A DNA stretch of 64,000 bases from Chloroflexota bacterium. Lineage in GTDB: Bacteria; Chloroflexota; Dehalococcoidia; Bin125. Under the pieces are notes generated by a model. It had not been told where the DNA came from. It saw only the letters and a list, made by a program, of their open reading frames with translations, and searched no databases. Location of the stretch: positions 62,001 to 126,000 of the forward strand of contig JAPPFB010000002.1 in NCBI GenBank assembly GCA_028875225.1, written 5' to 3'. The position numbers and the translations under genes are program-made. Below are positions 52,029 through 59,965 of this stretch, piece by piece. Numbering within the stretch: the stretch's first letter is position 1; each line of letters opens with the position of its first letter.

Positions 52029-52211
52029 CCCTCTCCCAGAGAAGACCTGCGCGTCACCCCGTCACCGCCCGATCTTGTCATTCCCGCCTCAGGCGGGAAT
52101 CTCGTCCCCACCAGATAGAAGAGGAACGGGAACGAGATTCCAGGCAGAGCCTGGAATGACGGAATCTGGAGTTCCGCGCAACTCTCCAGAGGGAGAGGGT
52201 TGGGGTGAGGG
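52018..52211. mobile_element. Element with CCCTCACCC-type inverted ends that supplies a gene's stop codon
   Basis: The left end (from 52018) reads CCCTCACCCTAGCCCTCTCCC. The right end (to 52211) reads GGGAGAGGGTTGGGGTGAGGG, its reverse complement with two mismatches. A REPIN-like pair (52077-52162) sits inside. The TAG at 52026-52028 within the left end terminates the amidohydrolase gene. Confidence 0.55.
52077..52162. repeat. Paired-palindrome (REPIN-like) element nested in 52018-52211
   Basis: The left arm is GTCATTCCCGCCTCAGGCGGGAATCTCGT split as two halves of one palindrome (52077-52105). The right arm (52132-52162) starts ACGAGATTCCAGG and ends CCTGGAATGACGG. Outer GTCAT/ATGAC ends are kept while stem sequences differ between arms. 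Confidence 0.6.
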
Positions 52212-52220
52212 CCAGCGGCA

Positions 52221-53726
52221 CTAGAACTTCAGCACAATCTCCCGGCCCTGCCGCGTCTCCAGGTCCAGTTGCACGATGCGGTGGTTGTTGGTGTCCGCCA
52301 CCAACAGTGAGCGGCCGGGGCCGTTGGTCAGGCCGCCGGGTTCGTCGAGCTCGAGCTCGCTGAAGCTGCCCAGCATGTCGCCGTGGCCACCGACCAGCGT
52401 GTTGACGTTCTCGGTCAGCGGGTAGACCTGCTTGATCTTGTGGTTGAAGGTGTCCGCGACGTAGAGCTCGTCGCCGACGCGGGCGACGTCGAGCGGATGC
52501 TGGAGTTTCGCGACCGAGCGCCCGCCGTCGGCGTCGCCGAAGTGGAAGAGTCCGCCCTGACCGGTCTTGCCGATGAACGTCGTCGTCCGACCGTCGGGAT
52601 CCCAGCTAATCTCGCGCACGCCGCTGGACTCGGAGTCGGCGAAGGCGAGCCCGCTCGGGCCCGGCGCCAGGCCGGAGACCTGGGCCAGCTCGGACTGCAT
52701 CCGCGGACCGTCAACGATGCCCTCGCGGCCGGAGCCGCCCCAGGGGCCGACGTATGAGCCGTCGCCGGCGGCGTCGCCGAGCGGCATCCGCCAGATCTGG
52801 TGGATACCGGCCATCGCGATGTAGAGGTCGCCCTCATGGACGGCGACATCCCAGGGAGAGCTGAGCGCGGTGCGGATGGCCGGTTCGCCCGACGGCATCA
52901 TTCGCGCCTGCTCGCCGGTACCGGCGATCGTGGCGACGCTGCCATCGCGCAGATCGATCCGGCGCAGGGCGTGATTCTCGTTGTCGGCGACGAAGACATG
53001 GTCACCGACGATCTCGACGCCCTGGGGTTGGTTGTATTGCGCCTCGCCGGCCGGACCGTCGCTGAATCCGGCCTCGGAGCCGCCGATCACCTGCGACACG
53101 TTGCCGTCGATGTCGGCCACGATGATCCGGTCGTTGTTGCTGTCGGAGACGACGAGCCGACCCGACGCGTCGTCCCAGGCGACCTTGCCCGGGAAGGAGA
53201 GTGCGCTGTCGCGGCCGGTCTCACGGACCAGGCCGAGATTCTGGCGCGTCAGGATCTGTTCTGCTTCGTATTCGACCAGCCATCCCTCGATCAGGGGAGC
53301 GGCCATGTCCTCGGTCAGCTCGCCCTCGTGGATGCCGATCACATTGCCGCGCGGATCGATGAAGTAGAGCGTCGGCCAGGCCCGGGCGCCGAAGGTTTGC
53401 CAGTACTTGAAATCGGCGTCGTTGAGCACCGGGTGCTCAATCCGTAGACGCAGGATCGCCTGACGCAGGTTTTCGGTCTCGCGCTCGGTGGGGAACTTGG
53501 GCGAGTGGACCGAGACGATCTGCAGCGTGTCGGCGTAGCGGCGTTCAAGCTTCCGCAACTGCGGAAGCACGTGCAGACAGTTGATTCAAGCGTAGGTCCA
53601 GAAGTGCAGGATGAGCAGGCGGCCCTTGAAGTCGTCCATCGACATCTCGCGCCCGGTGTTCAGCCAGGTCATGCCGGCGGGAACGTCGGGCGCGGGCGTC
53701 TTGCCAAACGCGCGAGAGGTGGTCAT
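52221..53726 (-). CDS. Selenoprotein: thioredoxin-like domain plus NHL beta-propeller (UGA = Sec47)
   Basis: Read through one in-frame TGA (53586-53588), this is a 501-residue protein. The N-terminal thioredoxin-like domain (about 10-150) has HFWTYA-U-INC-LHVLP with Sec47 and Cys50, and the cis-Pro segment ARAWPTLYFID. Relatives (NHLRC2-like) carry Cys-Ile-Asn-Cys at this spot. Residues about 170-500 form NHL propeller repeats (GRLVVSDSNNDRI; VADNENHALRRIDL; VADTFNHKIKQV; VADTNNHRIVQL). GGAGAG lies eight bases before the ATG. The frame is conserved on both sides of the TGA, and a SECIS-like hairpin follows. Reading it as a stop would leave a 46-residue stub and an internal start lacking the redox centre. 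Confidence 0.88.
53549..53568 (-). promoter_or_regulatory. Bacterial SECIS-like hairpin after the Sec codon
   Basis: On the mRNA, an 8-bp perfect stem GCUUCCGC/GCGGAAGC closes a 4-nt loop AGUU with a G near its top. The loop is about 25 nt after the UGA, inside the usual 16-37 nt range for bacterial SECIS elements read by SelB. It also encodes LPQLRKLE. Confidence 0.75.
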
Positions 53727-53765
53727 AGGGGAATCTCTCCGACCATCGGGTGCTGTCGACTCAGA

Positions 53766-55181
53766 CTAGCGCTCCTCCCCGACCAGCTTGAGGATCGGAC
53801 CGTTGAAGACGAGCACGTAGATCTCGCCGTCGTCGCCTGCGGCGAAGGATGCGATCGGGGCGCCGCTCTCGATGATCGGGCTTCGAGTCCAGCCGGTTTC
53901 AGAGCTGTTGTCGGGCCACAGACCCCAGATAGTTCCCGAACAGAAATCACCGAACACGTAGGCGCCCACCATGTGTGGCATCGCCTGGCCGCGATAAACC
54001 AGGCCACCGGTGACCGAGCAGCCCTCGTCGTGTCCGTAGACCCCAACCGGCGCGATCGCACCGGACAGCGCTGCGCAGTCGTCTTCGCTGCGGAAGCACT
54101 GGTCACCCTCGAAGACGTTCCAGCCGTGATTCTCGCCCTCTCTGATGATCACAATCTCCTCAACCCGGTCCTGTCCGACATCTCCGGCCCAGAGCAGGCC
54201 GGTTTCGGGATCGAACGCCATCCGCCAGGGATTACGCAGTCCGTACGCCCAGACTTCAGGCCGGACGCCGGCAATACCGAGGAACGGGTTGTCCGCCGGG
54301 ATCCGGTAGGGCGTCGCGGTGTCGATGTCGTTGACGTCGATGCGGATGATCGTGCCCAGCAGGGTCTCGCGGTTTTGTCCGTGTCCCTGCGGATCGTTGG
54401 CGGCGCCGCCGTCGCCCAGCCCGAGATAGAGCATGCCGTCCGGTCCGAAGCGGACCGCGCCGCCGTTGTGGTTGGAGTAGGGCTGGGGAATCTCGATGAT
54501 CACCAACTCCGTGGCCGGCGGCGCCACACCCTGGACGATGCGGAATCGCGACAGTCGAGTGATGCTCTTTCCCCTGGGCGAGTAGTAGACGTAGAGGAAG
54601 GGCTGACTCTCGAACTGCGGATGCTGGGCAACGCTGAGCAAGCCCTGTTCACCGCGAAACATGACCGACTCGGTCAGGTCGAGGATGCCGATCTGCTCGA
54701 TTTCATCACCGTCTTCGACAAATCGGGTGATGTAACCGCGCTGCTCCGCCACCAGCAGGGATCCGTCGGGCAGGGCCAGCATCTCGATTGGTTGATGAAA
54801 CTGAAATCCGCCCAGGATCGGCCGCAGCGCCGGAGCGAAGCCCGGCGACGACGCCTCCGACGCCTGAACATCTGAAGCCGTGCGGTCGCGCTGGCCGTCA
54901 TCGCCTTCGTCGGATCTGTCCTGCTGCTGGAGCGTCTCGGTGGTCGGTTGCAGCTGTTCCTCATCCATTGCCGAATCAGGTTGATCCGAGTCGGTTTGCC
55001 CTGACGCCGCTTCTGACGCCGACGCGGCCCGCTGTTCTTGCTGTTGCCCTGTCGGCCCTGGAGCAGGCTGGGTCGTCTGCCGCGCCGCGTCATCGCCGCA
55101 GGCGACGAGCAGCACGCCTCCGAGGAGGAGGAGGAGTGCGGCCAGCGCAGGCAAGGCGCGGATCCTAGGGAGCCGGCTCAT
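53766..55181 (-). CDS. Lipoprotein PQQ-type glucose/sorbosone dehydrogenase-like protein
   Basis: This 471-residue protein has a lipobox signal (LLLLGGVLLVACGDD), a Gln/Ser/Asp-rich linker to about residue 95, then a six-bladed sugar-dehydrogenase propeller: LALPDGSLLVAEQRGYI, SNHNGGAVRFGPDGMLYLG, GDGGAANDPQ, YGLRNPWRMAFDPETG, GENHGWNVFEG, YGHDEGCSVTGG. It would oxidise sugars with PQQ at the outer face; HNGG and RNPW are typical cofactor-site segments. It overlaps the DUF35 gene by 17 bp and precedes the selenoprotein gene by 39 bp. Confidence 0.87.
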   Translation of the reverse strand: MSRLPRIRALPALAALLLLLGGVLLVACGDDAARQTTQPAPGPTGQQQEQRAASASEAASGQTDSDQPDSAMDEEQLQPTTETLQQQDRSDEGDDGQRDRTASDVQASEASSPGFAPALRPILGGFQFHQPIEMLALPDGSLLVAEQRGYITRFVEDGDEIEQIGILDLTESVMFRGEQGLLSVAQHPQFESQPFLYVYYSPRGKSITRLSRFRIVQGVAPPATELVIIEIPQPYSNHNGGAVRFGPDGMLYLGLGDGGAANDPQGHGQNRETLLGTIIRIDVNDIDTATPYRIPADNPFLGIAGVRPEVWAYGLRNPWRMAFDPETGLLWAGDVGQDRVEEIVIIREGENHGWNVFEGDQCFRSEDDCAALSGAIAPVGVYGHDEGCSVTGGLVYRGQAMPHMVGAYVFGDFCSGTIWGLWPDNSSETGWTRSPIIESGAPIASFAAGDDGEIYVLVFNGPILKLVGEER

Positions 55182-55584
55182 AGCGCAGAAGGGTCGTATC
55201 CGTCTCGGGCACGTCCTCAAAGACGGGGCGCACTCGCATTCCGACGACGATCCGGTCTTCATCAACATTGACGAGCGTCGATGTCAGACGCGGTCCCTCG
55301 TCCAGTTCCACCACAGCGATGACCTGCGGCTCATCGCCGGCGAAGTCGGGCGCTGTGGGCCGGCGGGCAATCGTGTAGGTGTAGAGCGTGCCTTCGCCGG
55401 AAATGTCCCGCCACTCCAGGTCGTCGGCCAGCGTCAGCGGCGCGTGCGAACGCGGATAGAAGACCCACGTGTCGCTGGAGGGCGAGTACTGGATGCGCAC
55501 CTTGCGCTCGCGCAGGCCGTCCCAGAACGGTCGGGTCCGATCGATCGGCGTCGGCAGTGGTCGTTGCGGAGTCTCGGCGGCCAT
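55165..55584 (-). CDS. DUF35-type OB-fold protein without zinc-ribbon cysteines
   Basis: This 139-residue protein has an N-terminal helix (TPIDRTRPFWDGLRERKVRIQ), a rubredoxin-like segment, and an OB-fold (GTLYTYTIARRP, VIAVVELDEG, VVGMRVRPVFED). DUF35 proteins assist thiolase or HMG-CoA synthase-like enzymes. The segment that normally carries CxxC pairs reads QYSPSSDTWVFYPRSHAP, so all zinc cysteines are replaced. Its ATG shares one base with the thiolase stop, so it is the thiolase partner. Confidence 0.82.
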   Translation of the reverse strand: MAAETPQRPLPTPIDRTRPFWDGLRERKVRIQYSPSSDTWVFYPRSHAPLTLADDLEWRDISGEGTLYTYTIARRPTAPDFAGDEPQVIAVVELDEGPRLTSTLVNVDEDRIVVGMRVRPVFEDVPETDTTLLRYEPAP

Positions 55585-56783
55585 TAGTCGCCCTCCAGGA
55601 TCAGGGCCACCTGCTCGGACATCAGACCGCCGTTGCCGGTGATGAAGGCCACGTCGGCGTCGGGCACCTGGTGATCCTCACCGCGGCGCATGACCTGGCG
55701 CGCGCCCTCGGTGATGTGCGACATCCCGCCGGCCAGTCCGGCCTGGCCGAAGCCGAGTTGTCCGCCGTGCGTGTTGCAGGGGAAGTCGCCACGGAACGAC
55801 AGGTCGTGTTCGCGCACGAAGGGCTGGCCCTCACCGCGCGGACAGAAGCCAGCGTCCTCGATCGTCATCAACACCGTGATCGTGTAGCAGTCGTACACCG
55901 AGATCAGGTCGACTTCTTCGCGACTCCGCCCGGCCATGGTGAAGGCCTGGTCGGCCGCTGGAATCAGCGCGGTTGAGAGCAGGTCCTCGGCATAGGTCGG
56001 CGTCTTGTGCAGCACGCGCTCGCCGAAGCCGGAGATCCACGCGGGCCGGTGCTTCGAGCGCCGCGCCACGTCCTTGCCGGCCACGACGATCGCCGCGCCG
56101 CCGACGCAGGGCATGACGATCTCGAGCATGTGAATCGGGTCGGCGATCATCGGCGAATTGAGCACATCCTCAACCGTGATCGGCACGTGATGGAAGACCG
56201 CGGCCGGATTATGGTTGGCCGAGACGCGCTGGTCGACCGCGATCTTGGCCAGCGCCACGGGGTCGAAGCCGTATTCGGCCCCGTACTTCATGGCAATCTG
56301 CGCGTAGCCGCAGTTCTGGGCCACGTTGCCGTAGGGGATGTCGAACTCGGCCTGGGGCGAGCCGTAGTTGGCGGACGATGCGCCATAGCGCCAGCTGCTC
56401 GGCCCGGAGGGAGGATTCGGCGGTCGGGGAGAGGGCCAGGACGGAGCGGCAATCACGACCACGTTGCACAGTCCCAGCTCAATCGCCGCCGCTGCACGCC
56501 AGACCATCGCTGCGCATGACGCTCCTCCCAGGTCGACGACCTCGGCAAAGTTGACTTGCATACCGAGGTACTCGGTGATGGTGGAGGGGACGAAGGAGTC
56601 GGACTCGCGGATGTTGGTGGCGCAAATGCCGTCGACCTCGGAGGGGTCGATGCCGGCGTCGTCGAGTGCCTCGCGAGTCAGCTGGGCCCACTGCTCGAGG
56701 GTGAACATCGGGGGCGCCGTCGGCCGCCGCTCCGGTTTCCACTCCGCAATCCCGACAATCGCCGCTTCACCGCGAAGTCCCAT
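55584..56783 (-). CDS. thiolase-family (SCP-x/acetyl-CoA acetyltransferase-like) protein
   Basis: This 399-residue protein has IVGIAEWKPER at the start, the nucleophile Cys in VDLGGASCAAMVW (about residue 89), YDCYTITVLMTIEDAGFC, and the C-terminal NTHGGQLGFGQAGLAGGMSH with the catalytic His. This branch makes or breaks acyl-CoA C-C bonds together with a DUF35 partner, here the next gene. It heads a run of four minus-strand genes ending with the selenoprotein. Confidence 0.88.
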   Translation of the reverse strand: MGLRGEAAIVGIAEWKPERRPTAPPMFTLEQWAQLTREALDDAGIDPSEVDGICATNIRESDSFVPSTITEYLGMQVNFAEVVDLGGASCAAMVWRAAAAIELGLCNVVVIAAPSWPSPRPPNPPSGPSSWRYGASSANYGSPQAEFDIPYGNVAQNCGYAQIAMKYGAEYGFDPVALAKIAVDQRVSANHNPAAVFHHVPITVEDVLNSPMIADPIHMLEIVMPCVGGAAIVVAGKDVARRSKHRPAWISGFGERVLHKTPTYAEDLLSTALIPAADQAFTMAGRSREEVDLISVYDCYTITVLMTIEDAGFCPRGEGQPFVREHDLSFRGDFPCNTHGGQLGFGQAGLAGGMSHITEGARQVMRRGEDHQVPDADVAFITGNGGLMSEQVALILEGD

Positions 56784-56844
56784 GATCCGCTCCGTTTCAC
56801 TGTCGGGAGCAGTGTACGCGGGGTGTCCGATCGTTCGGTAGGGC

Positions 56845-57333
56845 CTATGTCTCCGCAGCCATCGCGACTGATTCCGGAGGAGAGGCGACAGCGCAGTCTT
56901 CGACTATCAACACGCGTCCAAGGATGGACAGAGCACGCTGCACGGTCGTCAAGTGGGTTCGGTATCGCGGATCGAGCAACCGGCGCGTCTTCTCGTCACT
57001 GATGTCCATGCGCTTGGCCAACTCCGATAGCGTCATGTCCTGCTCGCGCATGGCTGATCGGATCGCCAGCTTTCCGGCCATGATTGGGGTAGCTGCAACC
57101 ATCACCTCTCCTGCCTGCAGGGGACTTGGAGGCGGAGGATCTGCGTCATCGTCCAGGTACCAGGAGAGCGCAACGTCCAAACAGTCCTCGGCCATCTCGA
57201 GTGCCTCCGGCCACGACCAGCCACACGAGTTCGCGCCTCGGATGTCGCGGAACGTGATTACGTAGGCCTCACGACCAGAGGCCCGAAGCTCTTCCAGGTC
57301 TCGCTCAATCGAGCATGGGTACTCATAGCGCAT
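56845..57333 (-). CDS. HicB-like antitoxin-family protein with HTH, no HicA neighbour
   Basis: This 162-residue protein has an N-terminal HicB-type fold (YVITFRDIRGANSCGWSWPEALEMAEDCLDVAL in pieces) and a C-terminal XRE-like HTH (MTLSELAKRMDISDEKTRRLLDP). HicB usually neutralises the mRNA interferase HicA from an adjacent gene. Upstream DNA is only 21 bp to the CoA-transferase gene and downstream is the thiolase, so no HicA is present here. It may be an orphan regulator. Confidence 0.75.
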   Translation of the reverse strand: MRYEYPCSIERDLEELRASGREAYVITFRDIRGANSCGWSWPEALEMAEDCLDVALSWYLDDDADPPPPSPLQAGEVMVAATPIMAGKLAIRSAMREQDMTLSELAKRMDISDEKTRRLLDPRYRTHLTTVQRALSILGRVLIVEDCAVASPPESVAMAAET

Positions 57334-57354
57334 GAACGACTGGCTCCGCGTTGA

Positions 57355-59760
57355 TTACTCCAGTTCAACCGGCTCCGACCAGACGATACCTTCGGCTCGG
57401 AGGCGGTCAGTGTCGGAGGCTCGCCCGATCTCCTCGAGGATCTCGTCCGTGTCCTGACCGGCCAGGACGCCGGGGCCGTAGTCGTCGCGGCCGCCGGCCA
57501 TGGTCGTCAGCGGGCCCCAGCGACGCACATCACCGAGCCGTCGGTGATTGGCGATTGGGCTGAAGTCATTGGCCAGCACATGTTCGCTTTTGGACAGGAA
57601 CTCGCCGACCGGTCCGCCGTCCGCTCTCACGCAGCCGACGCCGATCTCCGTCAGACGACGCTCCCACTCGTCTGCGGGAGACTTCGAGAACAGATCGGCG
57701 AGCGCAGCGATCAGCGCATCTTCAGCGATTGCGTCCCGACCGACCAACTCGGGAGCGGCCTCGCGGCAGAATGCCGACCACTCGTCGTCGGTCACCGCGG
57801 CCAGAAAGACCCAGCCCTCGGACGCTTCGTACAGCCGATACCAGGGCGCGGTGCCGTACAGCTCGCCGTCGACCTGGCGGCGCGACGGCTTGCCCTCGTA
57901 CTGGAGGAAGTCGTCGCTGTTGGCGTAGGCGTTGGCAGTCAACATGTTGACGTAGATTTCCTGGCCGACGCCGTAGCGACGCTGCGCGTAGAGTCCCAGC
58001 AAGGTGGCCGAGGCGACCAGCAGGCCCGTGTTCGGATCGGGATTGGCCTCGTTCGCCCGCATCAACTGGCGCGACGCCTCGCGGATCTCCTCAATCGTCT
58101 CGCAGCCCGCCGGCGGCATCGCCGAACCCGCCTGGAAGAGCGCTCCGCCGATCACCGCTCCCGGAATCGGATGCGCCGACGGGCGCCGCGCGCCGGGCGC
58201 ATCGGGGCCGTAGCCGTTGGCCGAGACCCAGACGATCTCGGGATTGATCGCCTTCGCGGTCTCGTAACCGATGCCCAGCCGATCCGGCACGCCTGGGCGG
58301 TAGTTGTGCACGATCGCGTCGGCTTGGGCGATCAGATCGGCGACGATCGCCTGGCCTTCGGGATCCTTGAGGTTGATGCAGATCGATTCCTTGGCCGCGT
58401 TCGTCTTCGTCGCCAGCAGACCGCGCAGCGGACCGCCGCCCATGCCGCGGAACGGATCGCCGCCGATCGGCTCCACCTTGATCACTCGGGCGCCGAGATC
58501 GGCGAGCATCGACACCCCGATGGGCGTGGCGATGATCGTCGCGAACTCCAGCACCGTGAATCCGTCGAGCGGCTTGCCGGACGGTTTTGCGCCGTTGGGC
58601 GAGGTCATCATCGGCGCGTCGCCGTTGCGAGACGTCCAGGAGAAGCCATTCGCCTCGCCGAGCGCCGGCGCCGGACGCGAAATCTCCGCCGGAGTCTCGC
58701 GCAAGTGCGCGATCGGGCCGATTTGCTTGATCGCTCCCAGGACCGGATCGTCGATCGTGATCGTGTCGCCGTTGGCGGCCATGTCGAGGTTGTCGACCGC
58801 GTCATGGGTCGGCGTGAACGGCTCAGCCGCGACGTTGCCCTGGGCGCGGAAGATCTCCATCCACTCGTCGCAGGTCTTCTCCTGCATCCGTTCGAGGATG
58901 CGGTCGCGCATTTCCTCGGTCGCTTCCGGTGTCCACTCGGCCTGACCGCCCTGCCACTGCTCCTCGGCGAACAGCAAGGTCAGATCGGCGGCGTCCATGA
59001 ACGCGTAGAAGAGATGCTCGAGCAGGTTGCCCAGCTGGATCCAGCGCCCGTCGCGCGTCATTACCGGGTGATAGTTCAGGGTCGGCATCCCGCCGCCGAT
59101 GTTGAAGACCTGCGGATACACCTCTGGTTCCCGCTCGGTGAGCTGGGTTAGCAGCAGGAGCAGCAGGTCGAAGGGCATCAGTCCCTGCAGGAGCGAGGTT
59201 TCGACGATCTGCCCGAGCCCACAGCGCTGACGCTCGATCAGCGCCGCCAGGATTCCCTGCACCGCCCCCTGCGACGCGCCGTGCGCTCCGACCGGTACCG
59301 CGGCAAAGCCCGGACCCTCGCGCAGCCGCTGACCGGCAAACGACAGCATCCGGCCCGACTTGGCCGAAGCCAGGGCCTCGTAGGCCGGATACTCCGCGTA
59401 CGGACCGGTCGGGCCGAAGCCGGTGATCGAGCAGAACACCACGGCTTCGTTCAATGCACGGATGTCCGCGTACTCCAGTCCGCGAGTTCTCGCCTGCGCC
59501 GGGGAATCCGTCGATACCACGACGTCAGCCTGGCGGATCAACTCCTCCAGCCTTGCCCGCTCCGAAACGACATCCAGCTCGACGGATCGCTTGCCGCGCA
59601 GCCACATCGGCGCCGCCGCCAGCGAGCGCCAGGGATCGCCGCCGATCGGCTCCACCTTCACCACTTCCGCGCCAAAGTCGGCCAGCACCATCGTGGCGAT
59701 TCCACCGACCGACCCGGTTGAGAGGTCGAGGACGCGAGTGTTGATCAAGGGAGGGGCCAT
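57355..59760 (-). CDS. Tandem fused CaiB/BaiF CoA-transferase
   Basis: This 801-residue protein holds two whole class III CoA-transferase modules. Module 1 (about 1-375) has TRVLDLSTGSVGGIATMVLADF split by its first strand, VVKVEPIGGDPW and GPTGPYAEYPAYEAL. Module 2 (about 390-795) has FTVLEFATIIATPIGVSML, VIKVEPIGGDPF, and ANPDPNTGLLVAS. The catalytic Asp region is intact in module 2 (NPDPNTG) but reads PVGAHGASQGAVQG in module 1. The native enzymes are interlocked dimers, so a fusion gives a fixed hetero-pair. The substrate is unknown. Confidence 0.88.
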   Translation of the reverse strand: MAPPLINTRVLDLSTGSVGGIATMVLADFGAEVVKVEPIGGDPWRSLAAAPMWLRGKRSVELDVVSERARLEELIRQADVVVSTDSPAQARTRGLEYADIRALNEAVVFCSITGFGPTGPYAEYPAYEALASAKSGRMLSFAGQRLREGPGFAAVPVGAHGASQGAVQGILAALIERQRCGLGQIVETSLLQGLMPFDLLLLLLTQLTEREPEVYPQVFNIGGGMPTLNYHPVMTRDGRWIQLGNLLEHLFYAFMDAADLTLLFAEEQWQGGQAEWTPEATEEMRDRILERMQEKTCDEWMEIFRAQGNVAAEPFTPTHDAVDNLDMAANGDTITIDDPVLGAIKQIGPIAHLRETPAEISRPAPALGEANGFSWTSRNGDAPMMTSPNGAKPSGKPLDGFTVLEFATIIATPIGVSMLADLGARVIKVEPIGGDPFRGMGGGPLRGLLATKTNAAKESICINLKDPEGQAIVADLIAQADAIVHNYRPGVPDRLGIGYETAKAINPEIVWVSANGYGPDAPGARRPSAHPIPGAVIGGALFQAGSAMPPAGCETIEEIREASRQLMRANEANPDPNTGLLVASATLLGLYAQRRYGVGQEIYVNMLTANAYANSDDFLQYEGKPSRRQVDGELYGTAPWYRLYEASEGWVFLAAVTDDEWSAFCREAAPELVGRDAIAEDALIAALADLFSKSPADEWERRLTEIGVGCVRADGGPVGEFLSKSEHVLANDFSPIANHRRLGDVRRWGPLTTMAGGRDDYGPGVLAGQDTDEILEEIGRASDTDRLRAEGIVWSEPVELE

Positions 59761-59965
59761 GCTGCTCTCCTATCGCCGCGAACGCGATACCATCCTAGCC
59801 GCCCACCTGGTGGCGACCCGAACGCCTCTCCTCATGTACCAGCGCAAAGGTACCCAACCGGACAGCCTCACCACTCCCACCGCGCCGCTGCGACGACAAA
59901 CGAAGCAATTCTCCGCCGGACCATTATCATTAGCTTCGTCAAACCCAAGATAACGAGTGTGACCA

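Noticed and set aside
53586-53588. Treating the TGA as a nonsense mutation or sequencing error
   Set aside because: It falls exactly at a redox Cys position, is followed by a SECIS-like hairpin, and a tRNA-Sec exists in the window. A random stop would not be expected to meet all three.
59900-59940. Operator array for Fic C comparable to those of Fic A and B
   Set aside because: Only one imperfect 7-bp inverted match (ACGAAGC/GCTTCGT) is visible, with no repeats; too weak to call.
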